Shown here: one piece after another, positions 53,248-61,568 of the stretch | Layout of the letters: every line of letters starts with the position of its first letter | How positions within the stretch are numbered: the first letter of the stretch is position 1 | Source: Hymenobacter sp. YC55 | GTDB lineage: Bacteria > Bacteroidota > Bacteroidia > Cytophagales > Hymenobacteraceae | Reading direction: 5' to 3' | Assembly (NCBI RefSeq): GCF_029433095.1 | Contig: NZ_JARNTX010000001.1 | Location: forward strand, 2,232,001-2,296,000 | DNA length: 64,000 nt | The notes under the pieces: generated by a model | The model's database searches: none | What the model saw: only the letters and a program-made list of their open reading frames with translations | Told to the model about the DNA's origin: nothing | Made by a program: the position numbers and the translations under genes

Positions 53248-53928
53248 TTAGGTGATATTGGGAATATAAGTAACGCGGTGTACCCAGCGCAACTGGCGTA
53301 GGTATTCCAGCGTAATGTCTTTCAAATCAGAGTCCATCTCGATGAAATGCCGTGCGAGGTCGTTTTTGCCTTTTCGCGAAACCGACATAGTGGCAATATT
53401 GCAGTCGTCGTGGGCAATGACGGAGGCAATAAAGGCAATGGAGCCCTTGGCATCATCGGCATCAACAATAAGCGTGTGCAAGTTGCCCGAGAAGTCGGCC
53501 GGAAAGCCATCTACTTCTACAATGCGAATTACCCCCCCGCCCCGGCTCTGGCCAATAACTTCCACGGCTTGGCCGGTCCGCTCGTCGCGCAACTGCAGCC
53601 GGATGGTGTTGGGATGCATGGTGGAGGCATTGCCAACGCTCTGAAACGTATACTGCAGGCCTGCTTCCTTTGCATGGCTGAGGGCTTCACGGATGCGTAC
53701 GTCGTCGGTAGTCATGCCGAGCAGGCCGCCAATAATGGCGCGGTCGGAACCGTGCCCTTCGTAGGTGCGGGCAAACGAGTTGTAGAACGTAATAATAGCG
53801 TGGGTGGGAATACCACCGAGGATACGGATAGCCGCTCGGGCAATACGCACCACACCCGCCGTGTGCGAGGAGCTAGGCCCAATCATAACGGGCCCAATCA
53901 TGTCGAAAATACTGCTTTTCTCAGCCAT
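53248..53928 (-). CDS. sdaAB: L-serine dehydratase, beta subunit
   Basis: The iron-sulfur L-serine deaminase subunit that, with SdaAA, converts L-serine to pyruvate and ammonia. The start at 53928 (MAEKSSIFDMIGPVMIGPSS) gives 226 residues; the ATG at 53967 adds 13 residues with no family sense. The motif GPVMIGPSSSHTAG is the beta-subunit signature. The C-terminal third (LHTLIVDADDAKGSIAFIAS) is an ACT domain for substrate/allosteric binding. The alpha subunit gene is not next to it, so the pair is split or encoded elsewhere. It is the first gene in a minus-strand group with tolC and the adaptor. Confidence 0.93.
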   Translation of the reverse strand: MAEKSSIFDMIGPVMIGPSSSHTAGVVRIARAAIRILGGIPTHAIITFYNSFARTYEGHGSDRAIIGGLLGMTTDDVRIREALSHAKEAGLQYTFQSVGNASTMHPNTIRLQLRDERTGQAVEVIGQSRGGGVIRIVEVDGFPADFSGNLHTLIVDADDAKGSIAFIASVIAHDDCNIATMSVSRKGKNDLARHFIEMDSDLKDITLEYLRQLRWVHRVTYIPNIT

Positions 53929-54120
53929 AAGACGGGGTAAAGGTATCAGATTCGACGGGGATACCAAGTGTTAGAAAGCGAGTGATTTTTCGACTGTTTC
54001 GCACTCCTTAGGTGCGACTAAACGTATAGATGCAGTCCATTCGCTAGGGGTTGCCCGGCGGGTGCCAATTCGTTGCTTTTTCGTTCTTTGTGCTGGATTC
54101 ACACTCTGCCACCCCCTCTT

Positions 54121-55101
54121 ATGCCTATTCCCGAGGACGAGTTTTCGCCCGCCGTATGGAACCAGTTGCGTCTGCTCCAGAAAAAGTATGCTGCTGATGG
54201 TCAAGATTTAGCTGCTTACTTAGAAGGGCTGTATTACGCCGATTACGTCAACTATTGGGACTATATCAACCTCGATACGCTCCTGAGTTTGCAACGCCCG
54301 CTCACCAAGATTCCCGACGAGCGAATCTTTATCATGTACCACCAGATTACGGAGCTCTACTTCAAGCTTTGCCTCTGCGAATACGAGCAACTTGGCGAGT
54401 TGCAGCAGCCAACGCTTCAGGAGCTAGTCTTGCGCGTAGGCCGCATCAACCGCTACTTCGAAAACCTAATCGACTCGTTCGATGTGATGGTCGACGGCAT
54501 GGACAAGCAGCAGTTCCTTCAGTTCCGCATGTCCCTGATGCCAGCGTCGGGCTTTCAATCGGTGCAGTACCGCATGATAGAAATTGCCAGCACCTCCCTC
54601 GACAACTTGGTAGATAAAGAGAAACGCCGCCTGCTAGGCGAAGCTGCCGCCCACGATGAATTGCTAGGCTGCATCTATTGGAAGGCTGGAGCAACAATTG
54701 AGGAGAGCGGCGCCAAAGCTTTAACACTCATCCAATTCGAAGAAAAATATACGCAGCAGTTAGCTGCACACGCCGCCCACTACCGCGACCGAAATGTATG
54801 GAGCGTGGTGCAGCGCCTCCCCGAAGCCGATCAGCAACACCCGCGCCTGTTACGCCAACTTAGGCAACTCGATGTGAATGTGAATGTGAATTGGCCACTG
54901 ATGCACTTCAAGTCGGCCGTGCGCTACCTGGAACGAGACCCGACGGCTATTGCAGCTACAGGCGGCACCAACTGGAAGAAGTATTTGCCTCCCAAGTTTC
55001 AGCGTCGCATCTTCTATCCTCAGCTCTGGAGCGCGCAGGAGCTAGAAGATTGGGGAAAAGGGTGGGTGGAAAGCGTACTCGGCAATGAAGTAGGAACTTA
55101 A
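54121..55101 (+). CDS. Tryptophan 2,3-dioxygenase
   Basis: Heme enzyme that opens the indole ring of L-tryptophan to N-formylkynurenine, the first step of the kynurenine path. With start at 54121 (MPIPEDEFSPAVWNQLRLLQ) the protein has 326 residues, the normal size; the 54073 ATG adds 16 unrelated residues. Motifs are DYVNYWDYINLDTLLSLQRP, FIMYHQITELYFKLCLCEYEQL (the HQ.tElwfK substrate-binding motif) and SGFQSVQYRMIE (GfqS.qfR). The C-terminal GGTNWKKYLPPKFQRR is a family signature (GGT). No other kynurenine genes are in the window. The short GTGAAT repeat near 54,870 encodes Val-Asn dipeptides and keeps the frame. Confidence 0.93.
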   Translation: MPIPEDEFSPAVWNQLRLLQKKYAADGQDLAAYLEGLYYADYVNYWDYINLDTLLSLQRPLTKIPDERIFIMYHQITELYFKLCLCEYEQLGELQQPTLQELVLRVGRINRYFENLIDSFDVMVDGMDKQQFLQFRMSLMPASGFQSVQYRMIEIASTSLDNLVDKEKRRLLGEAAAHDELLGCIYWKAGATIEESGAKALTLIQFEEKYTQQLAAHAAHYRDRNVWSVVQRLPEADQQHPRLLRQLRQLDVNVNVNWPLMHFKSAVRYLERDPTAIAATGGTNWKKYLPPKFQRRIFYPQLWSAQELEDWGKGWVESVLGNEVGT

Positions 55102-55121
55102 GGTATTATTGATCTTACCTT

Positions 55122-56321
55122 ATGTCTTCCGTTCCTCATGCTCTACCTGCATCAACAAAATATTTTCCTGCGTTAACTGGAATTCGGGCAGTAGCTGCTT
55201 TTATGGTAGTACTGTTCCACTTCAATCCTTTGGTATATGTAAACCAACAGAATATAGCGGTTCGTTGGCTTAATTACTTTATTCAGCAACTCCACGTAGG
55301 TGTACCTATTTTCTTTGTTTTAAGTGGCTTCTTAATTACGTATCGTTATATAAATACTGTTGAATTATCTGAACGGTGGATAAAGCAATACTTATGGAAT
55401 AGATTTACAAGAATTTATCCTATGTATTTTATTTTAACCGCCATTACATTTTTGCTGCTAGAATATATGCCGGCAGGTAACGCTGGCGCATGGCAAACCA
55501 CTGATTTTTCATGGAAGGATAAGGCGGTTACTATTTTACTGAACATCACCTTACTGAAAGCCTTCTTCAAAACCCTGCTTACCTCAGGCATTCCTACAGC
55601 TTGGTCTTTAACGGTAGAAGAAAGTTTCTATATTCTAGCTCCACTCTTATTAAATAGGGTGCGCCAGAATATGATATATATAATTATCTTCCCAGTTGTC
55701 TTCTTACTTGCAGGGACACTCCTAGTTTTTCTTGCCTCTCTAAGCCCTTACTTCCTTTATGGCTTTATGAAATCAATGAATCTCATGCTACGCTTCACTT
55801 TTTTTGGTAGGTGTGTGGAGTTTATGTGTGGCATGGGACTGGCTGTTTATATAGTAAGAAATCAGCCAATATTAACTAACAGGTTACAATTCACTATAAT
55901 TGGGGTAGCCGGTGTAATTTGCTGTATTGTTGCTTTAGCGATAATAAAATCTACTCATATTCCCACTACTTCATGGCCAACATCAGAATGGTCTATTTTA
56001 GTGCAGAACTTCGTTCTACCATTATTTGTGGCTCTACTATTTTACGGAATCTTAACAGAGAAATCCTCGGTTGCAAACATATTAAAAACCAATATATTTA
56101 TTTTATTAGGCAAAAGCTCATACGTTTTATACTTACTCCATATAGGCCCTATTGATAATTTCTTTGCATACGCTGTATCCCAAAGCTCAATTATAAGAAT
56201 AGCTTTTTATTATGCAGCATCAATATTTATTTTCAAATTTATTGAAGAACCAATATTAATAAAGCTGAGAAATCAACTGAATTGGAATGCAATTACGCTA
56301 ATGCAACTGCAGGATAATTAA
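55122..56321 (+). CDS. Acyltransferase 3 family membrane protein (AT-rich)
   Basis: A 399-residue polytopic membrane O-acyltransferase, which usually adds acetyl groups to polysaccharide or lipid head groups. It has the family N-terminus PALTGIRAVAAFMVVLFHFN with the catalytic His-Phe region, then HVGVPIFFVLSGFLITYRY and the internal WSLTVEESFYILAP (the expected SxExxFY motif). About ten hydrophobic segments follow. Its base composition is much richer in A and T than all neighbours (long runs of ATT, AAT, TTA codons), which suggests acquisition from outside. It lies 20 bases after the dioxygenase gene, but a role together with that gene is unlikely. A sugar transferase is found 4.3 kb away. 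Confidence 0.92.
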   Translation: MSSVPHALPASTKYFPALTGIRAVAAFMVVLFHFNPLVYVNQQNIAVRWLNYFIQQLHVGVPIFFVLSGFLITYRYINTVELSERWIKQYLWNRFTRIYPMYFILTAITFLLLEYMPAGNAGAWQTTDFSWKDKAVTILLNITLLKAFFKTLLTSGIPTAWSLTVEESFYILAPLLLNRVRQNMIYIIIFPVVFLLAGTLLVFLASLSPYFLYGFMKSMNLMLRFTFFGRCVEFMCGMGLAVYIVRNQPILTNRLQFTIIGVAGVICCIVALAIIKSTHIPTTSWPTSEWSILVQNFVLPLFVALLFYGILTEKSSVANILKTNIFILLGKSSYVLYLLHIGPIDNFFAYAVSQSSIIRIAFYYAASIFIFKFIEEPILIKLRNQLNWNAITLMQLQDN

Positions 56322-56360
56322 TCCATGTAGTAAGTTAAAGAGAATTGAAATTACACGGAA

Positions 56361-56399
56361 ACAAAAAGGCCGGCTCACAAAGTGAGCCGGCCTTTTTGT
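56361..56399. terminator. Bidirectional terminator between the acyltransferase and DUF2911 genes
   Basis: Perfect 18-bp arms (56361-56378 and 56382-56399; ACAAAAAGGCCGGCTCAC and its complement) around a 3-base loop AAA, flanked by T-runs on each strand, for two convergent genes. Confidence 0.9.
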
Positions 56400-56412
56400 T
56401 GTTAGCAGTAGC

Positions 56413-56937
56413 TTACTTCACTGCAAAGGCAGCTTGTGTGTTTTCCCAAGCCAGAGTAACAGTGCCAGCTTTGTCGGCTGTGATAGTGAACTGCTCAACT
56501 AGTTGAGGCGTCTTGCTAGGTTTCACTTTCACGCGCAAGGCATCCTGCTTTTCGTCGTATTTGAAAGCGCCCCACTGCTTGGCGGTCTTATTGAAAATAA
56601 TGGTCCACTCCTGCTCGCCAGGAATGGCAAACAGTGCATATGTACCAGCAGGCAGTGCCTGTCCATTAATTTTGAGATCTTTCTTAGCTTCAAAAGTGGT
56701 AGCCTCGTTGGCTCCAGCGCGCCACACTTTGCCATAGGGCTCTAACTCCCCGAATATCTTTCGGCCCTTTACGGAAGGCCTGCTGTACTCGATAGTAAAG
56801 TTGGGAGCCGTAACAGTAGCCGGGGGGCTGGGCCGCTTTGACTTGTCTTCCGGCATTTTGGCTTGGGCAAAAGCCCCACCAGAAAGAAGCACAGCCCACA
56901 TAAAGAGCAGCAGGAATTTTAGAGACTGGTTACGCAT
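56413..56937 (-). CDS. DUF2911 domain secreted protein
   Basis: A small secreted protein of 174 residues. The start at 56937 (MRNQSLKFLLLFMWAVLLSG) gives a signal peptide ending near GGAFAQA; the ATG at 56988 is in a different context and adds 17 residues. DUF2911 motifs are IEYSRPSVKGRKIFGELEPYGKVWRAGANE and AGTYALFAIPGEQEWTIIFN. DUF2911 proteins are abundant in Bacteroidota and predicted to be extracytoplasmic; their role is unknown. It is transcribed alone and ends at the bidirectional terminator. Confidence 0.93.
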   Translation of the reverse strand: MRNQSLKFLLLFMWAVLLSGGAFAQAKMPEDKSKRPSPPATVTAPNFTIEYSRPSVKGRKIFGELEPYGKVWRAGANEATTFEAKKDLKINGQALPAGTYALFAIPGEQEWTIIFNKTAKQWGAFKYDEKQDALRVKVKPSKTPQLVEQFTITADKAGTVTLAWENTQAAFAVK

Positions 56938-57633
56938 GGTTGTAATGTAAAAGGATTGGTTAGGAGTTGGCAAATACAGTGTGTTCAAGGCATAGACGCG
57001 GTTTTTACAACAAAGACGTATGCTTGCTCCTAGTTAGACAAATAACCTGCCACGCTTCGACGGTTCATCTAACTACTTAGAAAGGGCAGCCGCAGATTAT
57101 TGTGCAAAACAATCGCACTGCCCTAAACAGCTGCTCCTTGGAGTATAGCTCAACAACGCACAAATAGCTAGCAAAGTTGAGCCTACACCCTAGTCTACGT
57201 TGCTGCCTCTGTTCTTTCTTGACTCAATCCGGACAGTGAAAGGGTTTCGAGTAAGACCGAAATCTACCAAGAAGCAGCTGTGTTTATTACGGTTGCCTAC
57301 TTTATCTGCCACAAAGAGTTACCGTGCTTTAGACAGGATAAGTATCGCTCATCTTGCTTCTTGATGGCAGCCTGCAAGTACGCGTTGATCTGGTAGTGAA
57401 GCGCAATGTCCTTCTAGGATTGCTATAAAGCCGTTTTGGCTCAGCCGGAGTATACTACTGCATGGATATGTGAAATGCGGTGGATAATGCATTTATCTAG
57501 CAGCCTCGTGTCCCTACTGCGTGTATCGTCAGCTAGTTACATAGAGTATTTCTATATACTGAACCTTTTCAGCTTCTCGTATGGTTTGTTTTGCCAACCA
57601 GCAACTCCATTACTTGTCATTGCCTGTTGAGAA
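56938..57633. other. Long intergenic region without a supported gene
   Basis: 696 bases. A near -7 box (TGTATTTG on the minus strand, 56970-56980) could serve the DUF2911 gene. A weak hairpin (GGGCAG ... CTGCCC) lies near 57,076-57,112. The 64-codon ORF at 57436-57630 has no family or coding character. On the plus strand TATGGTTTG (57578-57586) is a near match to the promoter box for the next gene. Confidence 0.45.
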
Positions 57634-57951
57634 ATGAACCAGCCGTACCATCCTGATTTAAGCGCACGTTTGGAAAAATCATTTGAAGAAGCCGACAAGG
57701 CTCGGGAAATGCTGACGGAATCCATGGCCAATGCGGTGGCTACTAATTGCGACCTATTGCATCACGGTCTCGTTAGTGCCAAAGGTCTTGAAGTTACCAC
57801 TGAGATGTACCGCCACATGCTGGGCAAACTGCTGCGCAGTAGCTCTGGCGAAGTCCGGGCTCAAGTGCTGGATTCATTCAACCAATCCATGGAGAAGTTT
57901 TGGCCCCGCAAGCGAGTTGATGGTTCTAGCTTTACCGAACCGACGGAATAA
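57634..57951 (+). CDS. Uncharacterised helical protein of 105 residues
   Basis: A small soluble protein predicted to be nearly all helix: SARLEKSFEEADKAREMLTE, then AVATNCDLLHHGLVSAKGL, then TTEMYRHMLGKLLRSSSGE, with a hydrophobic seven-residue rhythm. No domain is recognised. There is no signal peptide. Its codon use fits the neighbours and it ends shortly before the promoter of the FAD oxidoreductase. A role as an adaptor or DNA-binding small protein would fit, but nothing in the sequence proves it. Confidence 0.65.
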   Translation: MNQPYHPDLSARLEKSFEEADKAREMLTESMANAVATNCDLLHHGLVSAKGLEVTTEMYRHMLGKLLRSSSGEVRAQVLDSFNQSMEKFWPRKRVDGSSFTEPTE

Positions 57952-58036
57952 CGTGGGCGTAGCTGCATTACTCCAGTAAATAGCACGTATACTAATAGGA
58001 GCAGCTGCAGGTAGCCTTTCAAAGTCGTTTGAGCCG

Positions 58037-58044
58037 TATCTTTG
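58037..58044 (+). promoter_or_regulatory. Consensus -7 box upstream of the FAD oxidoreductase
   Basis: TATCTTTG is an exact match to TAnnTTTG and is followed by CGGCCCCC, a common start region in Bacteroidota promoters. The gene starts 52 bases downstream. Confidence 0.6.
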
Positions 58045-58095
58045 CGGCCCCCTTATCAATACTGGTCAAAAGGATAACCACCTTTCACCATTTTC

Positions 58096-59667
58096 ATGTC
58101 TGACAACAAACAAGAAATCGAGGTACTGCTGCCGCCAGCCGTAGCCTACGATGAATTCAAGCGCTATAGCGCTATCCTTTCGGCTGCAGGCTTAACTCCC
58201 GGCGAAGCCAATTTCGTGCACCTTCGCAAACGTTCTATTGATGCTCGCGGCCGACAGCCGCTGGTGCGTTTGCGCGCCGATATCTACCACACCCCCCCTC
58301 CTGCTGGGCTATTCGGACCCTGGTATCAGTATCCTGATGTACGCGAGGCCAAGCGCTCCGTCATCATTGTGGGGGCCGGACCGGCCGGCTTGTTCGCTGC
58401 CTTACGGGCAATTGAGCTAGGCGTTCGGCCAATAGTACTCGAGCGGGGCAAAGACGTACGCACCCGCCGCCGCGATTTGGCAGCTCTCAACAAAGACCAT
58501 ATTGTTAACCCCGACTCCAATTATTGCTTTGGAGAAGGCGGCGCCGGCACCTATTCCGATGGCAAGCTGTACACCCGCGCTACCAAGCGCGGCGACGTAG
58601 GCCGTATTTTGCGCTTGCTGGTACAGCACGGCGCCACCCCCGATATCTTGGTGGACGCGCATCCTCATATTGGTACCAACAAGTTGCCTTTGGTGGTAGC
58701 AGCTCTACGCGAAAGCATTCGTCAGGCTGGCGGGGAAGTACGTTTTGATACCAGGGTCACGGACTTGGTACTGGATAAAAGTCGTTTACGCGGCGTAGTT
58801 ACGGCTAATGGCGAGGCCTTGGAAGCCGATGCCGTTATTCTGGCTACTGGCCATTCCGCTCGGGACATTTACGAGTTGCTGGACCGCCGTGGTGTGCTTA
58901 TCGAAGCAAAGCCATTTGCACTAGGCGTGCGCGTAGAGCATCAGCAGCAATTGATCGACCAAGCGCAGTACCGCTTGCCAGACCGAGGCCAATTACCCGC
59001 AGCCTCTTATTCACTGGTACACCAGACGCAATGGCAAGGTCGGCAACGGGGCGTATTTTCCTTCTGTATGTGCCCAGGCGGCTTCATTGTGCCTGCTGCC
59101 ACGGCGCCGGGCGAAGTGGTAGTGAACGGTATGAGCCCTAGCCGTCGCGATTCGCGATTCGCAAATTCGGGTATAGTGGCTGCTATCGAGCTCGAAGATA
59201 TGGACCTACGCCAACACGGAGCATTAGCCGGCTTGCGTCTTCAGGAGCAAATAGAGCAACGCGCCTGCCACTTGGCTGGCAATACCCAATTGGCTCCAGC
59301 TCAGCGGCTAGGCGATTTTCTAAAGAAAAAGACGTCTTCGGAGCTGTTAGAAACCAGCTACCAGCCAGGCTTGGTAGCTTTATCTATGGACGAAGTACTA
59401 GGGGCCGGCTTAGCCGAACGGCTGCGTCAAGGCTTCCGCAACTTCGGCCAGAAGATTCCGGGCTACGCCACCAACGCGGCCCAGATTGTAGGGGTGGAAA
59501 GTCGTACCTCCTCGCCCGTGCGCATTCCTCGCGACCGAGACACCTTAGAGCACCCACAGGTTCAGGGCTTGTTTCCTTGTGGCGAAGGCGCGGGCTATGC
59601 AGGTGGCATTGTATCGGCGGCCATGGATGGGGAACGCTGCGCCGAAGCTGCTTTTAACAGCTTCTAA
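58096..59667 (+). CDS. FAD-dependent dehydrogenase (COG2509 type)
   Basis: A 523-residue flavoprotein. It begins with about 90 residues of an alpha/beta N-domain and then the FAD-binding motif VIIVGAGPAGLFAALRAIELG. A second nucleotide segment (DAVILATGHSARDIYELLDRRG), the YCFGEGGAGTYSDGKLYTR motif (typical of the FAD-dependent dehydrogenase group COG2509) and the end LFPCGEGAGYAGGIVSAAMDG are clear. The substrate is not known; relatives are called uncharacterised FAD dehydrogenases. It is transcribed from a consensus promoter and followed by the CoA-binding protein gene after 113 bases. Confidence 0.9.
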   Translation: MSDNKQEIEVLLPPAVAYDEFKRYSAILSAAGLTPGEANFVHLRKRSIDARGRQPLVRLRADIYHTPPPAGLFGPWYQYPDVREAKRSVIIVGAGPAGLFAALRAIELGVRPIVLERGKDVRTRRRDLAALNKDHIVNPDSNYCFGEGGAGTYSDGKLYTRATKRGDVGRILRLLVQHGATPDILVDAHPHIGTNKLPLVVAALRESIRQAGGEVRFDTRVTDLVLDKSRLRGVVTANGEALEADAVILATGHSARDIYELLDRRGVLIEAKPFALGVRVEHQQQLIDQAQYRLPDRGQLPAASYSLVHQTQWQGRQRGVFSFCMCPGGFIVPAATAPGEVVVNGMSPSRRDSRFANSGIVAAIELEDMDLRQHGALAGLRLQEQIEQRACHLAGNTQLAPAQRLGDFLKKKTSSELLETSYQPGLVALSMDEVLGAGLAERLRQGFRNFGQKIPGYATNAAQIVGVESRTSSPVRIPRDRDTLEHPQVQGLFPCGEGAGYAGGIVSAAMDGERCAEAAFNSF

Positions 59668-59780
59668 GCTCTTTTCTTGATTGTTACAAGCGGTATTTCG
59701 TATACCGCTAACTCCTTACTTAGTTTGCTTACAATCACGTTGCTGCTTACTAAACTCAGCAACAAGAAACTTGAATTGCC

Positions 59781-60140
59781 ATGAAAAAGACTTTGGTACT
59801 CGGCGCAAGCGACAATCCTGCCCGTTATTCGTTCCGAGCAGTGCATCAACTCAAGAAGTACGGGCACGAAGTGGTGCCTGTTGGTATTCGGAAAGGCCAG
59901 GTAGCTGGTTACGACATCCACACAGACCGTCCCACCGCCACTGCTGTTGATACCGTTACCTTATATGTAGGCCCACAGAATCAGCCCACTTGGTACGACT
60001 ACATTCTTGACCTGCAACCCAAGCGCATCATCTTCAACCCTGGTACAGAGAACCCAGAGTTGGAGCGTATGGCGCAAGAGCGAGGCATCCAAACAGAGGA
60101 AGCTTGTACGTTAGTGATGTTGTCGGTAGGACAATATTAA
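59781..60140 (+). CDS. CoA-binding protein (YccU family)
   Basis: A 119-residue Rossmann-fold protein. MKKTLVLGASDNPARYSFRA with the motif GASxxPxRYS is typical of the CoA_binding_2 family, and HEVVPVGIRKGQVAGYDIHTD and PKRIIFNPGTENPELERMAQERG are also conserved. It is thought to bind CoA or acyl-CoA, without a known catalytic reaction. Followed by a strong terminator, so it is the end of its transcript. Confidence 0.93.
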   Translation: MKKTLVLGASDNPARYSFRAVHQLKKYGHEVVPVGIRKGQVAGYDIHTDRPTATAVDTVTLYVGPQNQPTWYDYILDLQPKRIIFNPGTENPELERMAQERGIQTEEACTLVMLSVGQY

Positions 60141-60158
60141 GTTAAACCTATATTATAT

Positions 60159-60200
60159 AACTGCCTCAAATCTATAACTTAAGATTTGAGGCAGTTTTTT
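60159..60200 (+). terminator. Intrinsic terminator after the CoA-binding protein
   Basis: A 15-bp perfect stem (60159-60173 with 60182-60196), an 8-base loop and a run of six T directly after the stem. Confidence 0.92.
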
Positions 60201-60611
60201 ATTGGGCTAAGTGAGCGAGCAATTATAGGTTAACAGATAGGCGAACCTAGGCAGCTATACCCCTCAGGGAGAAAAATTTTTATTGATTATTCTAAATTTT
60301 TTTGGACTATGAATAATGCTATGAAATCGATTTACATCTACGCGCAGTGCAATAATCACCTAACTCGTGCTATTTAGCCCAATTTGTTAGGTAGTTTTTT
60401 TTCATACTTTTGAAACCATTAGAGGGTGCCGACGTTTAGGGTGCTGATTCATCACACAGCCCTCAACATTTACTTAATATAATAATAACTTTGACTTTTC
60501 CAATAAAGGTCTGGTTATAATTATAATAAATCGAAGGACAATGTATTCCGCTTTTTATAGCATTCATTTTCTTCGTACTTTTATGCCACCATTTAGTCAT
60601 AGTCTCTGCTC
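60201..60611 (+). promoter_or_regulatory. Promoter region and leader of the sugar transferase
   Basis: 411 AT-rich bases. TTTG (60383-60386) and TACTTTTG (60405-60412) with an 18-base spacing form an exact promoter; transcription should begin near 60419, giving a leader of about 190 bases. A 24-codon ORF in that leader begins at 60541 and overlaps the transferase start. Confidence 0.65.
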
Positions 60612-60615
60612 ATGA
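60541..60615 (+). CDS. Possible short upstream ORF overlapping the sugar transferase start
   Basis: ATG at 60541 opens a 24-residue ORF (MYSAFYSIHFLRTFMPPFSH, then SLCS) whose TGA (60613-60615) overlaps the ATG of the transferase (60612-60614). Such an ATGA junction usually means coupled translation. The short peptide has no recognised content; it may be a coincidence. Confidence 0.3.
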   Translation: MYSAFYSIHFLRTFMPPFSHSLCS

Positions 60616-61331
60616 TTACCTCAGAGATTTCCGAACGCCGCTCCTCATCTGAACCCGCCCAAATGTCCAGCATCTATGAACACAAAAGGCGAAAAGGTAT
60701 GTCACACCACACTACGTCCTATCAAGTGAAGAGCAGCGTCAATGACGTTGTCAAGCGCGCTTTCGATCTGTGTTTTGCTACCCTCGTTGTTATTCTACTG
60801 CTCAGCTGGTTAGTGCCGCTGATTGCGCTGCTAATAAAGCTTGATTCTCAAGGCCCAGTTTTCTTTAAACAGCTTCGCACTGGAAAGGGCGGTAAGCCGT
60901 TCTATTGCCTGAAGTTCCGGAGCATGCGGATCAATGCGGATGCTGACTCTCGTCAGGCAAGCCGCGACGATAACCGCATCACCAAGCTAGGTGCCTTCAT
61001 GCGCAAGACTAGCATCGATGAGCTTCCACAGTTCATTAATGTATTGCGGGGCGAAATGTCAGTAGTAGGTCCGCGTCCTCACATGCTGCGTCATACCGAA
61101 GACTACTCTCGTGTGATTGCCAACTTTATGGAGCGTCATCTAGTAACTCCTGGCATCACAGGTTGGGCGCAGGTAGAAGGCCACCGGGGCGAAACCAAAG
61201 AAACTGAAGCAATGGAGAAGCGTGTAAATGCCGACATCCATTACATCAGAAACTGGTCTTTCCTGCTAGACTTGAAGATTGTCGCCCTTACGGTTCGCCA
61301 AGCTATCAGAGGCAACGAAAACGCTTTCTAA
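60612..61331 (+). CDS. Sugar-phosphate transferase (initiating phosphoglycosyl transferase)
   Basis: A 239-residue monotopic phosphoglycosyl transferase, which loads the first sugar phosphate onto undecaprenyl phosphate for exopolysaccharide or capsule. A short N-terminal hydrophilic part is followed by the re-entrant hydrophobic helix ([20 protein letters not shown]), then the catalytic [53 protein letters not shown] and [11 protein letters not shown], all family motifs. It is the minimal form without extra membrane helices. An internal Met at residue 30 (MSHHTTSY) is another possible start. No other polysaccharide genes are adjacent except the acyltransferase further upstream. Confidence 0.95.
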   Translation: MITSEISERRSSSEPAQMSSIYEHKRRKGMSHHTTSYQVKSSVNDVVKRAFDLCFATLVVILLLSWLVPLIALLIKLDSQGPVFFKQLRTGKGGKPFYCLKFRSMRINADADSRQASRDDNRITKLGAFMRKTSIDELPQFINVLRGEMSVVGPRPHMLRHTEDYSRVIANFMERHLVTPGITGWAQVEGHRGETKETEAMEKRVNADIHYIRNWSFLLDLKIVALTVRQAIRGNENAF

Positions 61332-61352
61332 AAAAGGAAGCATAACAAACTT

Positions 61353-61398
61353 AATACGAGGAAGAATAGCAAGCTGCTACTCTTCCTCGTATTGCCTT
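61353..61398. terminator. Terminator between the sugar transferase and a small minus-strand gene
   Basis: 19-base arms (61353-61371 and 61375-61393; AATACGAGGAAGAATAGCA and its near complement, one mismatch) with a 3-base loop, then CCTTTTTA. The right arm doubles as the last codons of the minus-strand small gene. Confidence 0.8.
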
Positions 61399-61568
61399 TT
61401 TAGGGCCTTTAGCTCCGAAGTTAGGCTATCTAGTTTCAGCAACAATGCTGCTGCTGCCTGACCATATGGCCCACTACTATTAGTCCAGGCAAGAAATTGC
61501 TGAATCTCCTGCCTAGCAAAGGAGGTCATCGTTACGGCATTGTCTAAAAACTCTTCCTCGGGTTCCAT
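61377..61568 (-). CDS. Possible small acidic protein of 63 residues
   Basis: A short ORF reading MEPEEEFLDNAVTMTSFARQ, then QFLAWTNSSGPYGQAAAALL and a coiled-coil-like end LKLDSLTSELKALKRQYEEE. Its amino acid composition and regular helix pattern make it plausible as a real protein; the end residues are encoded by the arm of the convergent terminator. No family is recognised, and there is no signal peptide. Confidence is moderate. Confidence 0.55.
   Translation of the reverse strand: MEPEEEFLDNAVTMTSFARQEIQQFLAWTNSSGPYGQAAAALLLKLDSLTSELKALKRQYEEE

Noticed and set aside
54870..54892. Short GTGAAT tandem repeat within the tryptophan dioxygenase gene
   Set aside because: Three copies only, in frame, encoding Val-Asn; too short for phase variation.
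57436..57630. 64-codon ORF before the 105-residue gene
   Set aside because: No start context, no family and no coding bias; it lies in a non-coding promoter region.
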